Shown piece by piece: positions 1 through 5,825 of a stretch of 7,955 nucleotides of DNA; the first letter of the stretch is position 1; each line of letters opens with the position of its first letter. Made by a program: the position numbers and the translations under genes. The DNA comes from a bacterium. Lineage in GTDB: Bacteria; Patescibacteriota; Minisyncoccia; Minisyncoccales; PEYH01. The stretch lies in the NCBI GenBank assembly GCA_021163545.1, contig JAGGTU010000037.1, positions 1-7,955 on the forward strand. The letters run 5' to 3'. The notes under the pieces are model-generated. The model ran no database searches. It saw only the letters and a program-made list of their open reading frames with translations, and was not told the DNA's origin.

Positions 1-53
1 CCTCCTATTAAGAGGAGGCTCAACGCCATCATTCCTATGATCCCCTTTTTCAA
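1..53 (-). CDS. N-terminus of an exported protein (partial, runs off the left edge)
   Basis: Only the first 17 codons and two bases are inside the window, so the function cannot be named. The chosen start is TTG (complement of CAA at 51-53), 9 nt after the GGAGG core of a full-length Shine-Dalgarno site. The N-terminus reads M(L)KKGIIGMMALSLLLIGG: two lysines and then a hydrophobic run, the usual opening of a signal peptide or N-terminal membrane anchor. An ATG at 58-60 in another frame is also open, but it overlaps the Shine-Dalgarno site and gives a charged peptide, so I reject it. The promoter, Shine-Dalgarno site, TTG start and Lys-Lys opening closely match those of the RlpA-like gene at 4981-5583, so a related secreted wall protein is possible. 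That last step is inference. Confidence 0.72.
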   Translation of the reverse strand, partial: MKKGIIGMMALSLLLIG

Positions 54-58
54 TGTAC

Positions 59-70
59 ATCACCTCCTTT
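59..70 (-). promoter_or_regulatory. Full-length Shine-Dalgarno site for the TTG start at 53
   Basis: On the minus strand the sequence is AAAGGAGGTGAT, the complete 12-nt complement of the usual 3' end of bacterial 16S rRNA. It lies 9 nt (GGAGG core to start) before TTG. It decides the start codon of the partial gene, because the non-AUG start would otherwise be hard to justify. Confidence 0.85.
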
Positions 71-82
71 TGAGATGCTTAA

Positions 83-111
83 ACTATAACAAAACTCTCC
101 AATTTTGTCAA
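83..111 (-). promoter_or_regulatory. Sigma-70-type promoter of the partial gene at 1-53
   Basis: On the minus strand there is a -35 box TTGACA (106-111) and a -10 box TATAGT (83-88), separated by exactly 17 nt. Transcription would begin near position 76, leaving a leader of roughly 20-25 nt that contains the Shine-Dalgarno site. The boxes match consensus at 6/6 and 5/6 positions. Confidence 0.8.
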
Positions 112-171
112 ATATTGTTTTTCCCTGGCTATAATGTTCCTGAACACTTTCCAAAAAGAATTGATGCTTTT

Positions 172-219
172 AAAAAGCGTTGTAATAAGAAAGCCATGGC
201 AATGTTATTACAACGCTTT
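172..219 (-). terminator. Hairpin with T-tract, probable terminator of the leftward operon
   Basis: A perfect 15-bp inverted repeat (AAAGCGTTGTAATAA at 174-188, its complement at 205-219) encloses a 16-nt loop that itself contains the palindrome GCCATGGC (193-200). On the minus strand the stem ends in GCTTTTT, giving five T residues. It lies downstream of the gene at 302-1840 and upstream of the promoter at 83-111, the expected place for termination. The stem is AT-rich, so strength is uncertain, and its symmetry would also let it act on rightward transcripts. Confidence 0.6.
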
Positions 220-255
220 GAAATTATACTTAAAAACACCCAAAATATTTAATTA

Positions 256-278
256 TGTGTAAAGTGTCACTTTACACA
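256..278. repeat. Perfect 23-bp palindrome downstream of the gene at 302-1840
   Basis: TGTGTAAAGTG (256-266), a single T (267), and CACTTTACACA (268-278) form a perfect inverted repeat with a one-base centre. It begins 23 nt past the stop codon of the leftward gene. No T-tract follows on either strand, so it is not a textbook terminator. The tight symmetry suggests either a dimeric protein binding site or a REP-like palindrome. No adjacent promoter was seen that it could operate on. Confidence 0.6.
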
Positions 279-301
279 AAGAGAGGTAAGACGTTAAATT
301 C

Positions 302-1840
302 TTATGGCGCGCAGCTTATGTTGGTAGGGGTACAAATATTTCCGGATACCTCCTGTGCTCGACCTTCGGAGTCAACACAATAGGCCTGTCCGGGTTTAGC
401 TAAAAGTGAGGCTTTGATACAATATTTAGTTTTGGTGGCAAAACAGACAATCTGCGAACCTTGAGAGAGAATATCTTCTCTTAAGGTTTTTAGGTATTCT
501 CCTTCGCTTGGATGATTTACATTTAAATCTCCATTCTTGCAAAGATTTTGATAACTCATCTCATAGCCATAAATCAGCGCTGCAATTGTCCTTAATTGAA
601 CTAAGTCTGATATTATCCTGGCATCTTTTGCTTTATTGGCTCCCTGCATAAATGATTGTTGAAAAATTAAGCCAAAAAGTTGCCCAATCAATTCTGTCAC
701 ACTGATGGATTCTGCCGGAGCAACTATCTTAACCGGTTGATTGTAATTGGAGAATGTTGAATCTAATCCAATCTCTAATTTCCCTTCTTCATCTTCAACA
801 ATTAATTCTCCCTTTATTCTATGAAGATAATATGTCTTTTTATCAATCCAGATCTCAATTTGAGAAGATTTTATTGACTGAAAAAGTTCATCAAGCACCT
901 TTGAAATTTCTTCATCCATTTTATTTATCTCTTCTTCCGAAAAAAGCAGGCCCGGCAAAAATGCGATTTTTTCCTCTTTTGTAAATTGCAAGAGTTCGCT
1001 TAGGAATTTCTTTAGATTTTCTTTGTCTAGTCTTGTCAAATAATGATAATACTTTCTTCCCTCAATTACTTGATCTTTCAGCTCCTTCTCTGGCTTTATT
1101 GGTGGATATTTAACAAGCAATTCCTCTATCTTTGCTTTAAGTTTTTCTTCCTCTTCCTTTGTGATTCCCTTAAATGATATTCCCAACTCTTTTTCTATCT
1201 CCTCCGGATCTACTCTAATCCATTTATTCTGAATCTGCTCGATTATCTGAGAAAAAAATCCTTTAACCATTTCCATCTCTGCTTGTTCTTCCGGAGTTAA
1301 ACCTATATTTGTACTTGTGATTATCTGTTCATAAAGCCCCACCAAGGGCAACTTTTCAATTTTATAATAAGCCACCTTTCCAATTGTAATTGACTTACCA
1401 GAAAAAGGAAAACCCAGTGGTCCGGTATATACAGAAAAGATGGTTGAAGAGAAATCTACTTTGGATTTTGGAGTTTCTTTATCAGAATTGTCTACATCGC
1501 CCTCAAGTTGTATCTCAAAAGAAGGAGTTACTTCTGGCATTTGAGTAGTGTATCCTGTAAATTCTGCCATGCCTTTAGCTTGGTAATGATATGTTTTGAC
1601 TGTTTTGTGTACCTCAAATGATTTTGCCAAAACTCTCTCAGGTGAGGGTCTAAAAGGATTCCATAAAGGATCCCAGATTCTTGAAGCTAGAACTGCTGTC
1701 ATTCCCAAAAGAACAAAAAGAATAACAACTCCAAAAATTAAAAATGGCTTTTTACTCTTTTTGATTTTTGACTCCTCAAAATAGACTGGGTAGTTTGGAT
1801 CTTCTCTTTTATCTATTGAGAAAAGAGGTTCTTTTTCCAT
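302..1840 (-). CDS. Membrane-anchored envelope protein: LolA/LppX-like body with pilin-like cysteine-rich C-terminus
   Basis: 512 residues. Residues 1-31 are charged and probably cytoplasmic. Residues 32-53 are one membrane segment, and the rest should lie outside. There is no lipobox. Residues about 66-377 show repeated amphipathic strands in a pattern like the LolA/LppX fold: YHYQAKG near 84, FEIQLEGDV near 108, WIDKKTYYLHRIKGEL at 331-346, and a closing SNYNQPVKIVAPAE near 364. Residues about 400-512 resemble the globular half of type IV pilin-like proteins: an ARIISDLVQLRTIAAL helix at 407-422, then YCVDSEG at 487, with six cysteines (434, 466, 474, 488, 503, 510) that could form disulfides. 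The start is the ATG at 1838-1840; no Shine-Dalgarno site is visible, and the 48-nt gap to the Clp gene contains a short TTTAGGA tandem repeat (1856-1873). Co-direction with the Clp gene suggests co-transcription. The family calls are from pattern memory, so the fold is moderately sure and the function unknown. Confidence 0.6.
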   Translation of the reverse strand: MEKEPLFSIDKREDPNYPVYFEESKIKKSKKPFLIFGVVILFVLLGMTAVLASRIWDPLWNPFRPSPERVLAKSFEVHKTVKTYHYQAKGMAEFTGYTTQMPEVTPSFEIQLEGDVDNSDKETPKSKVDFSSTIFSVYTGPLGFPFSGKSITIGKVAYYKIEKLPLVGLYEQIITSTNIGLTPEEQAEMEMVKGFFSQIIEQIQNKWIRVDPEEIEKELGISFKGITKEEEEKLKAKIEELLVKYPPIKPEKELKDQVIEGRKYYHYLTRLDKENLKKFLSELLQFTKEEKIAFLPGLLFSEEEINKMDEEISKVLDELFQSIKSSQIEIWIDKKTYYLHRIKGELIVEDEEGKLEIGLDSTFSNYNQPVKIVAPAESISVTELIGQLFGLIFQQSFMQGANKAKDARIISDLVQLRTIAALIYGYEMSYQNLCKNGDLNVNHPSEGEYLKTLREDILSQGSQIVCFATKTKYCIKASLLAKPGQAYCVDSEGRAQEVSGNICTPTNISCAP

Positions 1841-1888
1841 ATTATTGTGTTAATGTTTAGGATTTAGGATTTAAACAAAGATTGACCT

Positions 1889-4393
1889 TTATTTAAATTT
1901 TATCACAGAAAAATTATCTGGGCTAATAATAAACTTGTCTCCTTTTTTGATTTCTCCTTTAAGCAAGGCTTGGGCTATTGCATTTTCAACTTTATCTTGA
2001 ATTACCCTTTTCATATTTCTTGCTCCAAACTTTATATCATAGCCCAGCTCAACAATTTTTTCTTTTAACTCATCTTGAATAATAAACTCTATATTTCTTT
2101 GGGCTAAACTTTTTTGTATTTTTGAAAGTAGAAGATGGGCAATATCCAAAAGATTTTCTTTTGTTAAAGCCCTAAACACAACCACCGCATCAAATCTATT
2201 AATAAACTCGGGTCTAAATGTTCCTTGTTCAAACAAATACTCAAGAAGTTCTTCTTTAATTTCTCCCATTTTTTTACCTTCTTTGAGTGCTTCCAAAATT
2301 ACTTTATAACCTGCATTTGAGGTAGCAATGATAATTGTATTTTTAAAATCTACCTTTCTTCCCATGCCATCGGTTAAATGACCTTCGTCTAAAACCTGCA
2401 AAAAGAGATTTAAAATATTTGGATGCGCTTTTTCAATTTCATCCAAAAGCACCAAAGAAAAAGGATTTTCTCTTACCTGAGTAGTCAGAAGTCCTTCATA
2501 TTCAAAAGATCCAATTAAACGAGGAATATCTTCCATGTTTTGGAATTCTGACATATCCAAGCGAATCATCCTATCTTCTGAACCAAAATAAATTTCAGCC
2601 AAGGCTTTTGAGGTTTCTGTTTTTCCAACGCCGGTTGGCCCTAAAAACAAAAAACAACCCATCGGTCTTTTTCTGATAACAACTTCTGTTCGAGCGCGTC
2701 TGAGTGCTGCAACTACCTCATTTACCGCTTCATCTTGATTAATAATGCGTCTGTGAATAAGTTTTTCTAAATTCAAAAGAATAGATTTTTCTTTTTGCTC
2801 TAACCTACCAACAGGAATTTCTGTCTTCTGAGAAATTAGCTCATCCACATCATCCCTGCCAACCCAAGCTTTTCTTTTGGCAACTACTTTTATCACAACT
2901 TCTTCTAAAGTATCCTTGGCTTTTTTGGGAAAAGGTAAAGATGTAATATATCGCTCACATAAATCAACAATTTCCTTTAATGCTTGCCAGCTTATAAATA
3001 CTTTGTATTTTCTCTCAAGAGAAAAAACTATATCCTCCAACATTAAAAGTGTCTCTTTCTTGGATGGTTCTCTCACTTCTACTTTTGAAAAAAAGTTCAA
3101 AAGAGAAGGGTGAGCTTCTATGTTTTTATGAAGCCCTGAATAACTGGTAAGAGCAACAAATTGAAATTGCGATAAAGGCAAATAGGAAGAAAGAATGCCT
3201 GTAATATCAATGGCACCAGGCCTTTGTTCTCCTCCAACATAATTATGAAACTCATCGATAACAAGAATCACATTACCTGCTCTTGCAACCTCCTGAAAAA
3301 TTTTCTCCAAAGTTAACTCTACCTCATCTAAACTTGTGAGTTTGGCTAAAAGCAAAGGGATTTTAAGCTCAACAATCCGCTTGTTATTAATCGTTGGAAG
3401 GCTTTCTTCTAATACGCTCTTTTTAGCTAAGGCTAAAATGATATTCTTTGTCCCGACTCCTGGCTGACCCACAATTAAAACATTATTTATCTCGGGATTT
3501 GAAAGAATCCTTTCAACTTGTTCTATCTCATCTTTATAGCCAAAAATATCTGGGTATCCGGCTCGCTTTATCATTTCAGACCAGTCAATAGAATATTCAT
3601 CTAAGGTAATTGTATATCCTGCAGCCCAGTCTTTTCCGATACTTCCCTTTTTTGCTAGATTTTTGAATTCCCAAAATCTTTTATTCTCCTTTATATGTTT
3701 TTGGATTCTCTCGTACCACTTAACAAGTCCTTTTATATCATCTGGCCTTAAGTCGTATTCAACCAAAATAGCTTCAAAAACTGGATCGTGTTCCAATAAA
3801 GCAAAAATAATATCTCCTGGCTCAATCTTTTTATGTTTTCTTTTTTTACTAATTTTACGCGCAATCTGTAGGATTTCTTTGAGTTCTTTTGGTTGTTTCT
3901 CAAGGATGAATTTCCTTGCCCAAAAGTCTTTAATTTTGTTTTGAACATATTTTGGGTCAATTAGTGCTCTTTTAAAAACAAATTGAGCGGTTTTGCTTGA
4001 TTGAGTTAGAGCAAAAAGTACCAAAGAGGAGTCAAGAAGTCTTCTTTGTCTTCCAGCTAGTTTCTGTGCTTGTTTTATAATTTTTGCGCTCTCAAAATTT
4101 AAATAGTCGGCAAGGTTTTTGGAACCCAAAGGAATTTGCGGGTTTTTTATTTTGGTTTCAAAGAATAACACAAAAGAAAAAGCGAGACCAAAAAATGCAA
4201 AGGAGATAAGAGAAAAGCCCAAAAAAAGTTCTTCAGTCTTTCCCAAAATTAAATAATTAACTGCAAATACAAAAGCAAAAAGGATAAACCCTAAAAATGC
4301 AAAAAATTTAATAAGCTTAAGAAGTTTCAAAACGGTTTGATTAAATGGGTCAATTGCAGGATATATAACTGAATTTTTTAGGTCAACATACAT
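1889..4393 (-). CDS. Membrane-anchored Clp-type (HSP100) AAA+ ATPase with degenerate first domain
   Basis: 834 residues, related to ClpC/ClpB, which unfold proteins in a hexameric ring. Two membrane segments lie near residues 26-50 and 57-78, so the ATPase is tethered and faces the cytoplasm. A ClpN-like helical region spans about 90-240. D1 (about 280-500) has GQPGVGTK at 309-316 where GxPGVGKT is expected, moving the catalytic lysine by one. Its Walker B (VILVIDE, 375-381) is intact, but SLLNFF at 430-435 replaces the usual ALERRF, losing the arginine finger. D2 (about 540-834) is complete: Walker A GPTGVGKT 585-592, Walker B LVLLDE 647-652, sensor 1 TSN 691-693, arginine finger in FRPEFINRF 726-734, sensor 2 GAR 790-792. 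The middle domain of ClpB/ClpC and the ClpP-binding IGF/VGF loop are absent. The GYVG pore loop of D2 is shortened to SFEYEG. Start: ATG at 4391-4393, with AGAGGA six nt upstream. It is probably an unfoldase or remodeller not coupled to ClpP. Confidence 0.85.
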   Translation of the reverse strand: MYVDLKNSVIYPAIDPFNQTVLKLLKLIKFFAFLGFILFAFVFAVNYLILGKTEELFLGFSLISFAFFGLAFSFVLFFETKIKNPQIPLGSKNLADYLNFESAKIIKQAQKLAGRQRRLLDSSLVLFALTQSSKTAQFVFKRALIDPKYVQNKIKDFWARKFILEKQPKELKEILQIARKISKKRKHKKIEPGDIIFALLEHDPVFEAILVEYDLRPDDIKGLVKWYERIQKHIKENKRFWEFKNLAKKGSIGKDWAAGYTITLDEYSIDWSEMIKRAGYPDIFGYKDEIEQVERILSNPEINNVLIVGQPGVGTKNIILALAKKSVLEESLPTINNKRIVELKIPLLLAKLTSLDEVELTLEKIFQEVARAGNVILVIDEFHNYVGGEQRPGAIDITGILSSYLPLSQFQFVALTSYSGLHKNIEAHPSLLNFFSKVEVREPSKKETLLMLEDIVFSLERKYKVFISWQALKEIVDLCERYITSLPFPKKAKDTLEEVVIKVVAKRKAWVGRDDVDELISQKTEIPVGRLEQKEKSILLNLEKLIHRRIINQDEAVNEVVAALRRARTEVVIRKRPMGCFLFLGPTGVGKTETSKALAEIYFGSEDRMIRLDMSEFQNMEDIPRLIGSFEYEGLLTTQVRENPFSLVLLDEIEKAHPNILNLFLQVLDEGHLTDGMGRKVDFKNTIIIATSNAGYKVILEALKEGKKMGEIKEELLEYLFEQGTFRPEFINRFDAVVVFRALTKENLLDIAHLLLSKIQKSLAQRNIEFIIQDELKEKIVELGYDIKFGARNMKRVIQDKVENAIAQALLKGEIKKGDKFIISPDNFSVIKFK

Positions 4394-4416
4394 AATTGTC
4401 CTCTTAAAAACAAGCC

Positions 4417-4528
4417 ATCAAAACCATGTCGAGCAGAGCTGCGCCTTCTTCGGCTCGCCCCGCCAAGCGGGGCCTCGCCTCAGAGGAACCCACTGCCACC
4501 CCGAGGCTCAGCTCAACATGGTTTTGAT
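4417..4528. repeat. 112-bp GC-rich hairpin element between two membrane-protein genes
   Basis: A perfect 13-bp inverted repeat (ATCAAAACCATGT at 4417-4429 and its complement at 4516-4528) continues inward as GAGC and GAGC blocks with one-base mismatches, giving a stem of 23 positions with 21 matched. Inside is a second hairpin, GCCCCGC (4457-4463) with GCGGGGC (4467-4473) and a three-base loop. The interior is strongly GC-rich, while the flanking genes are AT-rich, which suggests an inserted palindromic (REP/MITE-like) unit. It fills most of the 151-bp gap upstream of the Clp gene and would be in the leader of its mRNA. Confidence 0.75.
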
Positions 4529-4544
4529 TCAATAATAAGTTGAA

Positions 4545-4928
4545 TTAAAAAAGAAACTTGATTCCAAATACAAAACAAACGAACAAAATTGCTGGAAGAA
4601 AAATCCAAAATAAGTAAAATATTGCTCCAAAAATCAAAACAAAGGCCTCAAAAACAAGACCAACTGCAATAATGACGCTCCTTAAAATCGCTCCCACGCA
4701 TCTTGAAAAAAGGTTAGAGATGAGTGTCTCTAAATAACGAGTTGGCGAAAACCCCCTTCCATATGACCAAGTAATTCTTTTCCAAGGAGAAAACCAACTT
4801 TTTAGAAGCAGACCAATTGAGAAAAAATAATTGCCAAATTTTAAATAATTCTTCCAACCCTGAAGAATGAGTTTGGGCATTTCATAAAAATGCCACCGTA
4901 TATATTCCAGAAACAACATTTGCATCAT
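4545..4928 (-). CDS. Small membrane protein upstream of the Clp-type ATPase
   Basis: 127 residues, family not named. Residues 1-65 are rich in aromatic and basic residues (YIRWHFYEMP near 9-18, SIGLLLKSWFSPWKRITW near 37-54) and look like an interfacial or re-entrant segment. Residues about 80-124 are strongly hydrophobic and long enough for two membrane helices, with few charges. The SWFSPWKR block looks like a conserved family signature, and I recall similar short proteins beside Clp-like ATPases in Patescibacteria, but cannot verify that here. Start: ATG at 4926-4928; in-frame ATGs follow at codons 2 and 4 and no Shine-Dalgarno site separates them. The gene lies just past the terminator of the RlpA-like gene and runs toward the Clp gene, so a shared envelope role is plausible. 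Confidence 0.65.
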   Translation of the reverse strand: MMQMLFLEYIRWHFYEMPKLILQGWKNYLKFGNYFFSIGLLLKSWFSPWKRITWSYGRGFSPTRYLETLISNLFSRCVGAILRSVIIAVGLVFEAFVLIFGAIFYLFWIFLPAILFVCFVFGIKFLF

Positions 4929-4952
4929 CTTATTTTAGAATACCAAAATTTT

Positions 4953-4993
4953 GAAAAAAAGAAAACAAAAACTGGCCCCATCAATGGGGCCAG
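4953..4993 (-). terminator. Strong intrinsic terminator overlapping the end of the RlpA-like gene
   Basis: On the minus strand, CTGGCCCCA (4985-4993) pairs perfectly with its complement (4972-4980) around a four-base loop, and is followed by TTTTTG, TTTTC and a run of seven T. The 9-bp GC-rich stem with a long T-tract is textbook. The 5' arm encodes the last residues of the protein and the TGA stop (4981-4983) is in the loop. Confidence 0.92.
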
Positions 4994-5583
4994 TCTAGTA
5001 TCTCTACTTTGCAAAGAACCACACCTTTCTTTATCATGTGAAGCTGTTGAGCAGCGGCGTAAGATAAGTCAAAATGACGATTAGCAACATATGGACCTCT
5101 ATCTTGTACTAAGAGTTCTACAGTTGCTCCGGTATCAATTCGGGTCAATCTCACCCGTGTCCCAAATGGCAACCATTTATGGGCGCAGACCGTGGGATCA
5201 TACATATTGAAAACTTTGCCAGACGCCATTGCTTTCCCGTGATACTTTGGCCCATACCAGCTTACCCATACCTCGTCAAATGCAGTATATGGTTTAACTT
5301 TGAGAGTCTGTCCAGGATATGCGATAGGACTTGTAAGGTTATTAAGTTGCATTAACTTCTTCGGCTCCATTCCAACTGCTTCTGCTATCTCTGCTAATGT
5401 CCAGCCTTCCCGAACTATGATTTCCATAGTCCTCTGCTCTACGACATTTTCATTTGAAGGTCCCACACCTGTTGCGCTTTCGGTTATCGCAGCAGTTATT
5501 TCCTGATCAAAAAAACGGCCCAAAAACAAAAAAGTGCCACTTACGGTCACTATCAACATTAGGACAAACAACTTCTTTTTCAA
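4981..5583 (-). CDS. Exported LysM and RlpA-like (double-psi beta-barrel) cell-wall protein
   Basis: 200 residues. Residues 1-22 (KKKLFVLMLIV...) are a signal peptide or N-terminal anchor. Residues about 54-97 are a LysM peptidoglycan-binding repeat (EIIVREGWTLAEIAEAVGM, LMQLNN, YPGQTLKV). Residues about 105-195 are a 3D/RlpA-type barrel: SWYGPKYHGKAMASG at 108-122, FGTRVRLT at 140-147, DRGPY with the conserved Asp161, and RHFDLSYAAA at 169-178. RlpA-family barrels bind or cut glycan strands, so a role in wall turnover outside the membrane is likely; catalysis is not shown. Cys133 and Cys191 could pair. The TTG start (5581-5583) is fixed by a full Shine-Dalgarno site 9 nt upstream and a consensus promoter. 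It is monocistronic: its own promoter in front, its own terminator over its stop codon. Confidence 0.9.
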   Translation of the reverse strand: MKKKLFVLMLIVTVSGTFLFLGRFFDQEITAAITESATGVGPSNENVVEQRTMEIIVREGWTLAEIAEAVGMEPKKLMQLNNLTSPIAYPGQTLKVKPYTAFDEVWVSWYGPKYHGKAMASGKVFNMYDPTVCAHKWLPFGTRVRLTRIDTGATVELLVQDRGPYVANRHFDLSYAAAQQLHMIKKGVVLCKVEILDWPH

Positions 5584-5588
5584 TTTTT

Positions 5589-5600
5589 ATCACCTCCTTT
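5589..5600 (-). promoter_or_regulatory. Full-length Shine-Dalgarno site for the TTG start at 5583
   Basis: AAAGGAGGTGAT on the minus strand is the entire 12-nt complement of the common 16S 3' end. The GGAGG core (5593-5597) is 9 nt from the TTG start. The spacing and sequence are the same as at 59-70. Confidence 0.9.
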
Positions 5601-5610
5601 TTCTCCTTAA

Positions 5611-5639
5611 ATTATACCACAGAATTAACCAAATGTCAA
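5611..5639 (-). promoter_or_regulatory. Consensus sigma-70 promoter of the RlpA-like gene
   Basis: On the minus strand TTGACA (5634-5639) and TATAAT (5611-5616) are separated by exactly 17 nt, a perfect match to the housekeeping consensus. The start of transcription would be near 5604, giving a leader of about 20 nt. Confidence 0.93.
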
Positions 5640-5721
5640 AATAAATTCTTATTTGTGAGTAAAGATTTGTTGTTTAAGATTTAATTGTTAGTGGGCGTGG
5701 CAGGAGTCGAACCTGCAACCT

Positions 5722-5825
5722 TCCCCCACTAAATTGGTGGGCAGCACAGGACTCGAACCTGTAACCCCATGCGTGTGATGCATGTGCTCTACCAAATTGA
5801 GCTAGCTGCCCAATTTAGTGGGGGA
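5722..5825. repeat. 16-bp perfect inverted repeat flanking the inner tRNA
   Basis: On the minus strand the arms are TCCCCCACTAAATTGG (5810-5825) and its exact complement (5722-5737). The innermost two bases of the left arm are also G1 and G2 of the inner tRNA, and the corresponding CC belongs to its CCA end. In RNA the helix would be 14 bp stacked on the inner acceptor stem, with a three-base bulge. The arms resemble the palindromes at 6729-6758 and 6781-6805. Confidence 0.85.
5735..5811 (-). tRNA. tRNA-Val, anticodon CAC
   Basis: A full 74-nt cloverleaf (5738-5811) plus CCA (5735-5737). The acceptor is GGGCAGC with GCTGCCC and discriminator A. The D-stem is GCTC/GAGC, the anticodon stem CATGC/GCATG with a 7-nt loop ATCACAC (T33, anticodon CAC, reading GTG). 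The variable loop is GGGTT; the T-arm is ACAGG, TTCGAGT, CCTGT. All stems pair perfectly, and A73 with A35-C36 fits the known valine identity pattern. It lies wholly inside the anticodon arm of the outer tRNA. The final A of CCA is shared with the palindrome arm, so the encoded CCA may be partly a by-product of the nesting. Confidence 0.92.

Noticed and set aside
37..252. Rightward open frame of 71 codons in the left intergenic region
   Set aside because: It overlaps the antisense promoter and start of the leftward gene and runs through the terminator hairpin; no ribosome site and no domain-like sequence.
1856..1873. TTTAGGA tandem repeat between two genes
   Set aside because: Only two and a half copies in an AT-rich gap; too short to call a functional repeat.
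3663..3944. Rightward open frame of 93 codons inside the Clp gene
   Set aside because: It lies fully antisense to a well-supported AAA+ protein and shows no independent start signal; other frames within the Clp, envelope-protein and RlpA-like genes were dropped for the same reason.
1889..4393. Frameshift or sequencing error explaining the odd first Walker A and pore segment
   Set aside because: The reading frame is open for the full length, with recognisable Clp motifs before and after each odd segment, so no shift is needed; point errors cannot be excluded from sequence alone.
5722..5825. Group I or archaeal-type intron in the outer tRNA
   Set aside because: The insert is only about 104 nt and is almost all accounted for by a tRNA-Val and the flanking stem; no group I core fits, and a bulge-helix-bulge motif is not visible.
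5812..5825. Amber-suppressor anticodon (CTA) in the outer tRNA read from the 5' side
   Set aside because: The loop CACTAAA would put A at position 33, where tRNAs have T, and the sequence is explained by the palindrome arm.
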